A DNA stretch of 64,000 nucleotides from positions 62,001 through 126,000 of the forward strand of contig NZ_BDCJ01000002.1 in the NCBI RefSeq assembly GCF_001613445.1. The letters are read 5' to 3'. This document shows, piece by piece, positions 44,402 through 52,825 of this stretch; position 1 is the stretch's first letter, and every line of letters begins with the position of its first letter. The DNA comes from Nocardia grenadensis NBRC 108939 (GTDB lineage: Bacteria > Actinomycetota > Actinomycetes > Mycobacteriales > Mycobacteriaceae). A model generated the notes under the pieces. It had not been told where the DNA came from, made no database searches, and saw nothing but the letters and a program-made list of their open reading frames with translations. The translations under genes were made by a program, and so were the position numbers.

Positions 44402-44857
44402 GTGCAGAAGGAACAACGCCCGGCGGTACCGGACTGGTTCACCGCGGACGACGGCACGCCACGTCTGGTGGGAAGTCGCTGCGAGATTTGCGGCACACCG
44501 TATTTTCCACGGAACACACTGGCCTGCCGCAACCCGCAGTGCGCGAGTCCGAAGGACGGCTCGGAACTGTCCGAATACCTCTTCTCCACGCGGGGCCGGA
44601 TCTGGTCCTACGCGGATGCCCGGTACAAGCCGCCCCCGCCGTATGTCTCATCCGACCCATTCGAGCCCTACGTCGTCGCGGCGGTGGAGCTCGAGGTCGA
44701 GCAGATGGTGATTCTCGGGCAGGTCGTGCGCGGCCTCACCGTGGACGACCTGGCCGTCGGAATGCCGGTGGAGCTCACCCTCGGTGTGCTGTACACGGAC
44801 GAGGAAGCCGATCACACGGTATGGATGTGGAGGCCGGTCGATGACCGACAGGAATGA
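44402..44857 (+). CDS. DUF35 OB-fold protein with zinc ribbon
   Basis: Acyl-CoA-binding accessory protein of 151 residues. The N-terminal zinc ribbon has four cysteines in CEICGTPYFPRNTLACRNPQC, followed by an OB-fold (IWSYADARYKPPPPYV; GLTVDDLAVGMPVELTLGVL). DUF35 proteins partner with thiolases or Ltp-type aldolases such as ChsH2/Ltp2 in sterol side-chain breakdown. It overlaps the thiolase gene start by 17 bases, so the two proteins are probably made together. GTG start at 44402. Confidence 0.88.
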   Translation: MQKEQRPAVPDWFTADDGTPRLVGSRCEICGTPYFPRNTLACRNPQCASPKDGSELSEYLFSTRGRIWSYADARYKPPPPYVSSDPFEPYVVAAVELEVEQMVILGQVVRGLTVDDLAVGMPVELTLGVLYTDEEADHTVWMWRPVDDRQE

Positions 44858-46043
44858 CCGCGATATCGCCGTTCTCGGTGCCGGTATGCACCAGTGGGGC
44901 AAATGGGGCCGCAATTTCGTCGAGTACGGGCTGGTCGCGGCCCGCGCGGCACTGGCGGACGCCGGGGTGGACCACCGCGATGTCGGCTATATCGCCGGCG
45001 CCGACACGATCCGTAACGGCTACCCCGGTTTCGTATCCGGGGCGACATTCGCCCAGGCGCTGGGCTGGTCGGGCGCGCGGATCTCGAGCAGCTACGCCGC
45101 CTGTGCCTCCGGTGCGCAGGCCATCGCCAACGCTCGTGCCCAAATCCTGGCCGGGCTGACCGATGTGGCGCTGGTGGTCGGTGCGGACGCGGCTCCCAAG
45201 GGCTTCTTCCAGCCGGTCGGCGGCGAACGCCGCGACGATCCGGACTGGTTGCGTTTCCACCTGCTCGGCGCCACCAACCCCATCTACTTCGCGCTCTACG
45301 CCCGCCGCCGGATGGCGCTGCACGGTGCCACGCTCGACGACTTCGCCGCGGTGAAGGTGAAGAACGCGAAACACGGACTGAACAACCCGTACGCCCGATA
45401 TCGCAAAGAGGTCTCGGCCGCAGAGGTCGCGGCGTCGGCCATCGTCTCCGACCCGCTGCGCCTACTCGACATCTGCGCGACCAGCGACGGTGGCGCGGCA
45501 CTGGTCCTGACGTCGATGGAGTACGCGCGCCGGCACGGGATCGGTGATCCGGTCCGTATCCGGGCACTGTCGACGGTTACGCCCACCTTCCCGAAAACCG
45601 TCCTCGACCTGCCCGATTTCGCGACGGACTCGGCCGTGGCCGTCGAGCCCCCGCCGCATACGTTCCGGTCCGCCATCGCGTACGCCGCGTACGAGGAGGC
45701 CGGCCTCGGGCCCGCCGACCTGTCCTTCGCGGAGGTCTACGATCTCTCCACCGCGCTGGAGCTGGACTGGTACGAGGATATCGGGCTCTGCGAACCGGGT
45801 GGCGCCGAGGAACTGCTGCGCAGCGGCGCCACGACACTGGGTGGACGCGTGCCGGTGAATCCGAGTGGCGGGCTGGCCTGCTTCGGTGAGGCCATCCCTG
45901 CACAGGCGATCGCCCAGGTCTGCGAGCTCACCTGGCAGCTGCGCGGGCAGGCCGACGGCCGCCAGGTGGCGAACGCCCGCGCGGGCATCGCGGTGAATCA
46001 GGGCCTGTTCGGTCACGGGTCGGCGCTCATCGCCTCCCGCTGA
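44841..46043 (+). CDS. Thiolase-like protein (SCP-x/Ltp family)
   Basis: Thiolase-fold protein of 400 residues. The nucleophile region is SSYAACASGAQAIANARAQI with the Cys in the CASG motif. The later active-site region is SGGLACFGEAIPAQAI instead of the classical GGxxxxGHPxGATG, a difference typical of the SCP-x/Ltp group, some of which are aldolases rather than thiolases. A C-terminal Cys region is not obvious. The partner DUF35 gene and the KstR-like boxes suggest beta-oxidation or retro-aldol cleavage of a steroid or other side chain. GGAGG precedes the ATG by 7-8 bases. Confidence 0.88.
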   Translation: MTDRNDRDIAVLGAGMHQWGKWGRNFVEYGLVAARAALADAGVDHRDVGYIAGADTIRNGYPGFVSGATFAQALGWSGARISSSYAACASGAQAIANARAQILAGLTDVALVVGADAAPKGFFQPVGGERRDDPDWLRFHLLGATNPIYFALYARRRMALHGATLDDFAAVKVKNAKHGLNNPYARYRKEVSAAEVAASAIVSDPLRLLDICATSDGGAALVLTSMEYARRHGIGDPVRIRALSTVTPTFPKTVLDLPDFATDSAVAVEPPPHTFRSAIAYAAYEEAGLGPADLSFAEVYDLSTALELDWYEDIGLCEPGGAEELLRSGATTLGGRVPVNPSGGLACFGEAIPAQAIAQVCELTWQLRGQADGRQVANARAGIAVNQGLFGHGSALIASR

Positions 46044-46055
46044 ACCTCGACTCCG

Positions 46056-46083
46056 GCGGTCGGGGCGTGCGCGCCCCGACCGC
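46056..46083. terminator. Terminator after the thiolase gene
   Basis: A perfect 12-bp stem (46056-46067 with 46072-46083, TGCG loop) lies 13 bases after the stop, between convergent genes. Confidence 0.75.
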
Positions 46084-46147
46084 ACCGCGACAGGTACCGA
46101 TGTGGCCGTACTGCTCGAACGATCCAGGTGGCGCTCCCGCCCCGGGA

Positions 46148-46969
46148 TCAGCGCGATTGCGGCGCGGCGGTGTGCACCGCGACGAGGCGGGCCGCGCGGA
46201 TGGCGTCCCACAGCGGCCGCAGCAGGGTCTCGTGCGCGGTGGCGGCGCTGGCCGAGGTCGGCGCGGAAGCCGGCTCACGCTGGGCCACGGTCAGGATGGC
46301 CGCCACATGGTCGGCCGAATCCAGGATCCGTTTGGCGCGCAACGGGACACATTCGGGATAGGTGTGCCGCGAATAGTCGGCGAGTTCGGCCTCGATGAGT
46401 TCGCGTGGGTCGGCGTCGCCGGCGCCGAGGCCGGTGGTGTGCAGGCGCATCAGCGCGTCCGCCGCGTCCCGGACGGCCTCGCGCATCGCGTATTCGGCCT
46501 CGCCCAGTGAAATATCGGGTCCGGCGCCGCGCGGCATCGGCACGCTGTAGACGGTCCACTGCAGGGTGTTCTCGTCCACCGGGCAGGGGATGAGGCCGGT
46601 GCCCTCGGCGCCCGGGACGCCCAGCAGGATGCCCTCCCCGGTTTCCACCGCGTCGGCGGCGAACGCGGTCCCGGTCGGCAGGCCGCGGACATCGCCGGGC
46701 ACCGGCAGCACCAGTCGCAGCTCTGCGCCCGCGACGGCCAGCTCCTCGCGAATCAGCTTGAGTAGCGGCATGACTCCGGTGCCGTTCGGGTTCCCGTGCG
46801 CGGACCACGGCAGGTCGGTGCGCCCGCCGGTGACCGGGTCCCCGGCCGCGAGCGTATGCCGCGGCGCCCAGGCGTGCAGCGCCTCGAGTACGTCGTCGGG
46901 CGCGCTGCGACCCGCGAGCCACGATCCGGCCCACAGCGTGAGGGTGGCACTGGGAGAGCACATAATCAT
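46148..46969 (-). CDS. Conserved hypothetical protein (Rv1486c-like)
   Basis: Protein of 273 residues conserved in the same position in mycobacteria (Rv1486c). It looks soluble and mostly alpha/beta (TLTLWAGSWLAGRSAPDDVL; LRLVLPVPGDVRGLPTGTAF; AMREAVRDAADALMRLHTTG). No catalytic motif was recognised. The start could be 46969 or 46963; neither has a ribosome site. Function unknown. Confidence 0.75.
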   Translation of the reverse strand: MIMCSPSATLTLWAGSWLAGRSAPDDVLEALHAWAPRHTLAAGDPVTGGRTDLPWSAHGNPNGTGVMPLLKLIREELAVAGAELRLVLPVPGDVRGLPTGTAFAADAVETGEGILLGVPGAEGTGLIPCPVDENTLQWTVYSVPMPRGAGPDISLGEAEYAMREAVRDAADALMRLHTTGLGAGDADPRELIEAELADYSRHTYPECVPLRAKRILDSADHVAAILTVAQREPASAPTSASAATAHETLLRPLWDAIRAARLVAVHTAAPQSR

Positions 46970-46999
46970 CGAGCATAAAGGGTCTCGGCAACCGGCGGG

Positions 47000-47017
47000 C
47001 AGCCTCTGCAGAGGCTG
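47000..47017. terminator. Hairpin between DUF3097 and the Rv1486c-like gene
   Basis: CAGCCTC and GAGGCTG (47000-47006 with 47011-47017, TGCA loop) form a perfect 7-bp stem 11 bases past the DUF3097 stop. Confidence 0.5.
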
Positions 47018-47027
47018 TTCTCGCGGG

Positions 47028-47855
47028 TTAAAATGGTTCGCCCGGTTCGGTCACGAAGTCGATCAGCCGTTCCACCGCGCCCAGTAGCGGAGCCTCCAGA
47101 TCGCGGAACGAGTTCACCGCCGAATACACCCGGCGCCAGCCTTCCTGCGGTGTGCCCCAGTCGAGCCGCCGGCACACTCCGGTCTTCCAGTCCTCGCCAC
47201 GCGGCACCCGCGGCCACTCCGGGATGCCCAGTACCGCCGGTTTCACAGCCTGCCAGACGTCCACGTACGGGTGCCCGGTGACCAGCACGTGGTCGCCGAG
47301 CCCGGTGGTGAGCCGGTCCTCCTTGGATCCGGTGACCAGATGGTCGACCAGGACGCCGACCCGCCTGCCCGGGCCGGGTCCGAAATCGGTGAGCCGGGCA
47401 CCGAGATTGTCCAACCCCTCCAGATGTTCGACCACCACGCCCTCGACCCGTAGATCGTGCCCCCAGACCCGTTCCACCAGCGCCGCATCGTGTACGCCCT
47501 CGACCCAGATCCGGCTGGGTGCGGCGACTTTCGCCCGCAGCCCCTCGACCCGGGTGGAACCCGACGCGGACCGGCCGGGCCGGGCCGGCGCGGGCGCCTT
47601 CGGCCGGACCAGCGTGACCGCCTGCCCGTCGATCAGGAACGCGGCTTCCCGCAGCGCGAACAGCCGTACCACGCCGCGGGCGTCCTCCAGCTTTACGAAA
47701 TCACCGTCGTAGCTGCGGTCGAATCCGACCACCGCGCCGCAGAACCCGCTGGCCGCGTCCTCGACCACCAGATCGGGTTCGGCGTCCACCCGCGGGACGG
47801 TGCGCCGGGCGGTGCGTGGGTGGCCGGAAAAGATGTCACCGTATCGATCGCTCAC
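47028..47855 (-). CDS. DUF3097 protein, TOPRIM-like
   Basis: Actinobacterial protein of 275 residues. The central IWVEGVHDAALVERVWGHDL and VVVEHLEGLDNL resemble the TOPRIM fold (a Glu followed by a DxD-like pair), and the ending VTGHPYVDVWQAVKPAVLG is family-typical. TOPRIM would suggest a nuclease or RNA-processing role, which is inference. The GTG at 47855 begins VSDRYGDIFSGHP, the usual start of the family; the frame continues upstream only in low-complexity sequence that overlaps the divergent NfeD gene. Confidence 0.8.
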   Translation of the reverse strand: MSDRYGDIFSGHPRTARRTVPRVDAEPDLVVEDAASGFCGAVVGFDRSYDGDFVKLEDARGVVRLFALREAAFLIDGQAVTLVRPKAPAPARPGRSASGSTRVEGLRAKVAAPSRIWVEGVHDAALVERVWGHDLRVEGVVVEHLEGLDNLGARLTDFGPGPGRRVGVLVDHLVTGSKEDRLTTGLGDHVLVTGHPYVDVWQAVKPAVLGIPEWPRVPRGEDWKTGVCRRLDWGTPQEGWRRVYSAVNSFRDLEAPLLGAVERLIDFVTEPGEPF

Positions 47856-47957
47856 CGGCCCGAACGTAGCGCACGCGCCGCTGTCGCGGCGGTCGCCGGC
47901 CCGGGGGTGTCGCCGGTCCGGCCCCGGGACGGCGGGTATCGCACTAAGGTGGGCGGT

Positions 47958-48389
47958 GTGGCCGCACTTGTCTGGTTGGTCGCCGGCATATTGCTGGCAG
48001 CCGCGGAGATGTTCGTCGGCGAACTGACGCTGCTGATGCTCGGTTCCGCCGCACTGCTCACCGCGGGCGTGAGTTTCCTCGGCGACACCGCGCCGGTGGT
48101 CGACGCGGTGGTGTTCGCCGTGTCGGCGGTCGTGCTGCTGCTGGGGGTCCGGCCGGTTCTGTTGCGGCGCTTCGGCACTCCGCCGCCGACGCTGACCAAT
48201 GCCGACGCCCTGCCGGGTAAGACCGCGCTGGTGCTGGAACCGGTGGGTGAGCACGACGGACTGGTGAAATTGGGCGGCGAGGTGTGGACCGCGCGTTCTC
48301 TGGACCCGGGGGAGCAGTACCCGGAGGGCGCGACCGTGTACGTGATGAAGATCGACGGCGCGACCGCCGTCGTCTGGAAAGGCCCGTGA
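47958..48389 (+). CDS. NfeD-family membrane protein
   Basis: Membrane protein of 143 residues: three helices (VWLVAGILLAAAEMFVGELT; LGSAALLTAGVSFLGDTAPV; VVFAVSAVVLLLGVRPVLL) then a small OB-fold (LPGKTALVLEPVGEHDGLVK; GEVWTARSLDPGEQYPEGAT). NfeD proteins pair with SPFH proteins in membrane microdomains. It overlaps the SPFH gene by one base (TGATG). Homologue of Rv1487. GTG start at 47958 by alignment with family starts. Confidence 0.88.
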   Translation: MAALVWLVAGILLAAAEMFVGELTLLMLGSAALLTAGVSFLGDTAPVVDAVVFAVSAVVLLLGVRPVLLRRFGTPPPTLTNADALPGKTALVLEPVGEHDGLVKLGGEVWTARSLDPGEQYPEGATVYVMKIDGATAVVWKGP

Positions 48390-49621
48390 TGGCTGCACTG
48401 ATAATCGTCCTGGCACTGGTACTGCTGGTGGCGGTGGTCGTGTTCAAATCGATCGCGCTGGTGCCCCAGGCCGAGGCGGCGGTGATCGAACGGCTCGGCC
48501 GGTACTCCCGGACGGTCTCGGGACAGCTGACCTTCCTGATCCCGTTCGTCGACCGAATCCGCGCCAAGGTCGATCTGCGCGAACGGGTGGTGTCCTTCCC
48601 GCCGCAACCGGTGATCACCCAGGACAATCTGACCCTGCAGATCGACTCGGTGGTGTATTTTCAGGTCACGCAGCCGCAGGCCGCGGTCTACGAGATCTCC
48701 AACTACATCGCCGCCGTCGAACAACTCACCGTCACCACGCTGCGCAATGTGGTCGGCGGGATGACGCTGGAGGAGACACTCACCTCCCGCGACCAGATCA
48801 ACAACCAGCTGCGCGGAGTGCTCGACGAAGCCACCGGACGCTGGGGCCTGCGGGTGGCGCGGGTCGAGCTGAAGTCCATCGATCCGCCGCCGTCGATCCA
48901 GGAATCGATGGAGAAGCAGATGAAGGCGGACCGGGAGAAGCGGGCCATGATCCTCACCGCCGAGGGCACCCGGGAATCGCAGATCAAAACCGCCGAGGGG
49001 GCCAAACAGGCGCAGATTCTGTCGGCCGAGGGCGCGAAACAGTCGGCGATCCTGTCGGCCGAAGGTGAGCGGCAGAGCCGGATCCTGCGCGCCCAGGGCG
49101 AACGGGCCGCCTCGTACCTGCAGGCCCAGGGGCAGGCCAAGGCCATCGAGAAGGTCTTCGCGGCGATCAAGTCCGGTAAACCGACACCCGAACTGCTGGC
49201 GTACCAGTACATGCAGACCCTGCCCATGGTGGCGCGCGGCGACGCGAACAAGGTCTGGCTTGTTCCCAGCGACTTCGGCAAAGCGCTGGAGGGGTTCGCG
49301 AAGAATTTCGCGACGCAGGGCGAGGACGGAGTGTTCCGGTACGAGCCGCCCGCCGACGCGGAAGTCCCCGGGAAACCGGAGGACGATTCCGACGAGGTGG
49401 CGGATTGGTTCGATACCAGCACCGATCCGGCAGTGGAGCGGGCGGTCCGCGCCGCGGAATCGGTCGCGCGGACCCCGGTCGACACCGCCGCACCGGTGAC
49501 GACCACCAAACCGGGCCAGCCCGCCGCTCCCGCGGCCCTGCCGCCGCAGCAGCCCGCACCGCATCCCGGGATCGTGCCGCAGCAACCCGGCGTACCGCCG
49601 CAGCAGCAGCCGGACCGGTAG
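48389..49621 (+). CDS. SPFH-domain (band 7/stomatin) protein
   Basis: Stomatin-like protein of 410 residues. An N-terminal helix (AALIIVLALVLLVAVVVFKS) anchors it; the SPFH domain follows (VPQAEAAVIERLGRYSRTVS; YEISNYIAAVEQLTVTTLRN). A long Ala/Glu coiled region (TAEGTRESQIKTAEGAKQAQ) drives oligomerisation, and the C-terminal 90 residues are proline-rich and disordered. With NfeD it forms a membrane-organising pair that may regulate proteases such as FtsH. Homologue of Rv1488. Confidence 0.92.
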   Translation: MAALIIVLALVLLVAVVVFKSIALVPQAEAAVIERLGRYSRTVSGQLTFLIPFVDRIRAKVDLRERVVSFPPQPVITQDNLTLQIDSVVYFQVTQPQAAVYEISNYIAAVEQLTVTTLRNVVGGMTLEETLTSRDQINNQLRGVLDEATGRWGLRVARVELKSIDPPPSIQESMEKQMKADREKRAMILTAEGTRESQIKTAEGAKQAQILSAEGAKQSAILSAEGERQSRILRAQGERAASYLQAQGQAKAIEKVFAAIKSGKPTPELLAYQYMQTLPMVARGDANKVWLVPSDFGKALEGFAKNFATQGEDGVFRYEPPADAEVPGKPEDDSDEVADWFDTSTDPAVERAVRAAESVARTPVDTAAPVTTTKPGQPAAPAALPPQQPAPHPGIVPQQPGVPPQQQPDR

Positions 49622-49741
49622 CCACGTCAGCGGGAGCCGGTCACTCGGCTCACGATTCGGTAGGTTCGCCGAACCGCCCGCGCCGGACCGGACCCTGGGT
49701 CATAATCGGAACCCACTGCCGGACAAGCGCATCGGGGGATC

Positions 49742-51026
49742 GTGAGAACACGTCGTGCCGTGCTCCGGACGGCCGCGCTCGCGCCGCTGCTGGTGGCCTG
49801 CTCACCGGATGTGCTACTCGGTGACGGCGCGGTGGTGCGGATCGCGGTGGCCTGGAGCGGACCGGAACTGACGGCCTTCCGGTCGGTGCTCGACGCCGCC
49901 GCCCTGCCGGAACCGGTCGAGGTGGTGCCGCTGGGCGACGAGATCGGCACCGCGCTCACCGCGCGCGGCCGGTCGGCCCCGGATATCGTCATGCTGCCCC
50001 AGGCCGGACAGTTGCGGGACCTGGTCACCGCCGGGCGGCTGCGGGAGGTGCCGGCGGAGCTGTGGGCGGGCCCGGACGGGCCGCGTTACGCCGAGCAGTG
50101 GCGGCAGCTGTGCCATTATCGGGACCGGCCCTACGGGGTGCCGTTCAAGGCGAGCGGTAAATCGCTGATCTGGTACGACCGGGACGGCTTCGCCGCGTCC
50201 GGGCTGGGTGATCCGGTCGGCTGGACTGTCGACGACTGGCTCGTGGGGGTGCGCGAAGCCGCCGGCACGTCCCGGCGGCTGCTCGCCCTGGGCGCCGCCG
50301 ACGGCTGGATACTCACCGATCTCTTCGAGAACCTGTTGCTGGCCGCATCGCCGGCGGTGTATCGCGAGCTGGGTACCGGGGTGCGGACCTGGGATGTGCC
50401 GGCCGTGCACGAAACCTTCGTCCGGCTGGGCGGGCTGTGGGGTATCCGCGACGGGTTACCGGGCGGAGTGGGCACCGCACTGACCGAACAGTTCGCCGAC
50501 GCGGTCCGCGATGTCTTCGAACACCGGCGAGCGCTGGCCGTGGCGGCGCCGGATTTCGCCGAGCCGGTCGTGCGGGATGCGTTGTGGCGGTCGGGCCGGA
50601 CCGAAGAAGCGGCCGCGGTGGTGCCGTTTCCGAGCGTGCTGCCGGGGCGGGGAGAATCCGCGGATCATGGGCGGCGATGTGATGGTGCTGACCCGGTCGG
50701 CGGACCGCCGCGCGGACGCGGTGGTGGCCGCGCTGGCGGCCGCCGGGGCGTCGGTGCCGTGGATCGAGCAGGCCGGTGGGTTCCTCGGGCCCAACCTGCA
50801 TACCCGCGCCCGGTATTCGCGCTGGTCGGCGCCCATCGCCGCGGAACTGACCGACTGGCCGGATTTCGATCTGTCCGATCGTATCGGCGCGGTCGGCGGC
50901 CGCGACGGATTATGGCGGGTACTCACCGAGTTCCTGATCACCGTCGGTGATAACGGGGGTGATGTCGGTGCCGCCGCCGACGCCGCCGTCGCGACCCTGG
51001 GACGTTTCGAAAGAGGTTGGCGATGA
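49742..51026 (+). pseudogene. Frameshifted extracellular solute-binding protein gene
   Basis: Sugar-type ABC solute-binding lipoprotein split by one frameshift. The first frame gives MRTRRAVLRTAALAPLLVAC, with a lipobox ending in Cys 20, and a binding-protein core (APDIVMLPQAGQLRDLVTAG; YGVPFKASGKSLIWYDRDGF). After VVPFPSVLPG it turns into arginine-rich nonsense. The next frame, from about 50650, reads RIMGGDVMVLTRSADRRADA and continues normally to GRFERGW at 51026. One extra base in the GGGG run near 50645 explains the break. Either the gene is inactive or there is a sequencing error in the homopolymer. It overlaps the permease start by 4 bases. Confidence 0.75.
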
Positions 51027-52825
51027 GCGCGGCGCCGGGATTCGAAGCACACCGCCTGCGACTGGAACTGCCGCTCGGGCCTATGCACGGGCCGCTGCAG
51101 TCCGGGCGGCCGCCGCAACGGGGCATCACCCTGATTGCCTGCCTACCGGCCGCATTGCTCCTGGCGTTGCTCCTGGTGCCGGCCGCCGGAACCGTCGTGC
51201 TGGCCGTGCGCACCCGGCTCTGGCCGGTGGTGCTCAGCGTGGTGGCGGTCGCCGTGTTCGTGGCCGCGGTGCAGGCGGCCCGCCGCAGTGCGAATCGGCG
51301 CCTCTGGGCGGTTCCGGCGCTGGTGGGAGCGGTATCGCTCGTCGCGCTGTACTCGTCGGACGAATCGTATGCGCGCAGTCTGTACTGGATGGCGTTCGCG
51401 GCCGCGATGCTGGTCACGGCGATGCTACTGGCCTGGTGGACCCGGCGCAGCCGCGGGCTGTGGCTGCCGCTCATCGTGCCGTTCGGTATCTCGGCGATCG
51501 TGTCCGGGGTCGCGTTCCGCCTGATCTTCCAGTACACCGGCGCGCGGCTCGGTTTCGACGGCTTCCCGGGATATCGCACCTGGTTCGTGGTGATGCTCGG
51601 CTCGGCTTTTCTGTGGACCTGGCTCGGGTTCCTGGTCGGGGTGTTCCGGGCCGGTATCCGGGCCCTGGAACGTGACCCCGTGCGATGGACCAGGCTCCAG
51701 GAGAAGCCCGGGCTCACGCTGGTTTGGCGGCTGTTCGCCCTACAACGGCCGATAGTTCTGGTCGCCGGGCTCGTGGTGGGCGTCGCGGCGGCGCGAGTGT
51801 TCGATGTGGTGCTCATCGGCGTACCGGGCTCGGTCCAGTACCAGGTGGACAGCGCCACCGTGTCGTGGTGGCGGCTGGCCACCGACCCGGCCACCGCGGG
51901 CGAGGCCGCCGCTTATGCGCTGCCGCTGGCCGCACTGCTCGGGGTGGCGGCCTGGGCGCTGCAGACCGACCTCCGGGATCGGCGTGCCGGTTTTCCGCCC
52001 GCCGCGCATCCGGTCGACGAGATTCCGTCCGCGCCCACCGACCGAACTGTCGCCGATCGGGCCCGGGGGGTGCTGATCGGCGCGGTATCGGTGGCCGCGG
52101 TGATACCGCTGGTGGTACTCGTGGTGGTGGCGTTCCGCGGGCCCGACGGCTGGTCGGCGGCCGCGTTCGCCGATGTGTGGCGGGACCGGTGGCTGCTGCA
52201 TTCGGTCGAGGCGACCTTCTGGGTGGCCCTGCTCGCGACGATCATCGTGGTGGCGGCCGCCGCGCCGCTGGCCTACCGTCTCGCGGTGGCTCCCGCCGGG
52301 TGGATGACCCGCACGATCATCACTGTGCTGGTGGTACTGGCGGTGTTGCCGGTCCAGGCGTATCTGGGTCCGCTGGACATTTTCATCGACGACAACGGAC
52401 TCTCCGGGACCCGGGTGCCGCTCGTGCTCGTGCATGCCGCGGCCGGGGTGCCGATCGCGGTGCTGATCCTGCGCGGCGCGGTCGCGGCACCGCCCGGCAG
52501 CCCGGCCGCGGATGCGTTACACGGGCTCGCGGCCCCGGGCACCATCAGCCGCCGGCTGTTCGATTCGGCGGGCCCGGCCTTGGGGGCGGTGGCTGTACTC
52601 GAATTCGTCCAGGTCTGGAACGATTTCATCGTCGGCCTGCTGATCAGCGGTGCCGGCGCCTCACCCTGGTCGCTGCTGCTGTGGGGGGAGGCGCGGCAGT
52701 TCGGTGAGAATGCCGCCCAGCTGGCGGCCGGTTCGCTGATCGCGGGACTGCTGCCGGTGGCACTGGTGCTGGCGACGTGGCGCCGGTGGATCGTGCCCGG
52801 ACTGACCGGCGGGGTACTGCGATGA
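51023..52825 (+). CDS. Fused double ABC-type permease
   Basis: Membrane protein of 600 residues with about twelve helices, equivalent to two binding-protein-dependent permease subunits (MalF- and MalG-like) in one chain. First half: LPLIVPFGISAIVSGVAFRL and an SYxxW-type extracellular loop. Second half: LVHAAAGVPIAVLILRGAVA and LEFVQVWNDFIVGLLISGAG, typical of the MalG side. The conserved EAA-G coupling loops that touch the ATPase are poorly kept (ADALHGLAAPGTISRRLF in the second half). No ATPase gene is adjacent. ATG at 51023 follows AAAGAGG. Confidence 0.8.
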   Translation: MSAAPGFEAHRLRLELPLGPMHGPLQSGRPPQRGITLIACLPAALLLALLLVPAAGTVVLAVRTRLWPVVLSVVAVAVFVAAVQAARRSANRRLWAVPALVGAVSLVALYSSDESYARSLYWMAFAAAMLVTAMLLAWWTRRSRGLWLPLIVPFGISAIVSGVAFRLIFQYTGARLGFDGFPGYRTWFVVMLGSAFLWTWLGFLVGVFRAGIRALERDPVRWTRLQEKPGLTLVWRLFALQRPIVLVAGLVVGVAAARVFDVVLIGVPGSVQYQVDSATVSWWRLATDPATAGEAAAYALPLAALLGVAAWALQTDLRDRRAGFPPAAHPVDEIPSAPTDRTVADRARGVLIGAVSVAAVIPLVVLVVVAFRGPDGWSAAAFADVWRDRWLLHSVEATFWVALLATIIVVAAAAPLAYRLAVAPAGWMTRTIITVLVVLAVLPVQAYLGPLDIFIDDNGLSGTRVPLVLVHAAAGVPIAVLILRGAVAAPPGSPAADALHGLAAPGTISRRLFDSAGPALGAVAVLEFVQVWNDFIVGLLISGAGASPWSLLLWGEARQFGENAAQLAAGSLIAGLLPVALVLATWRRWIVPGLTGGVLR

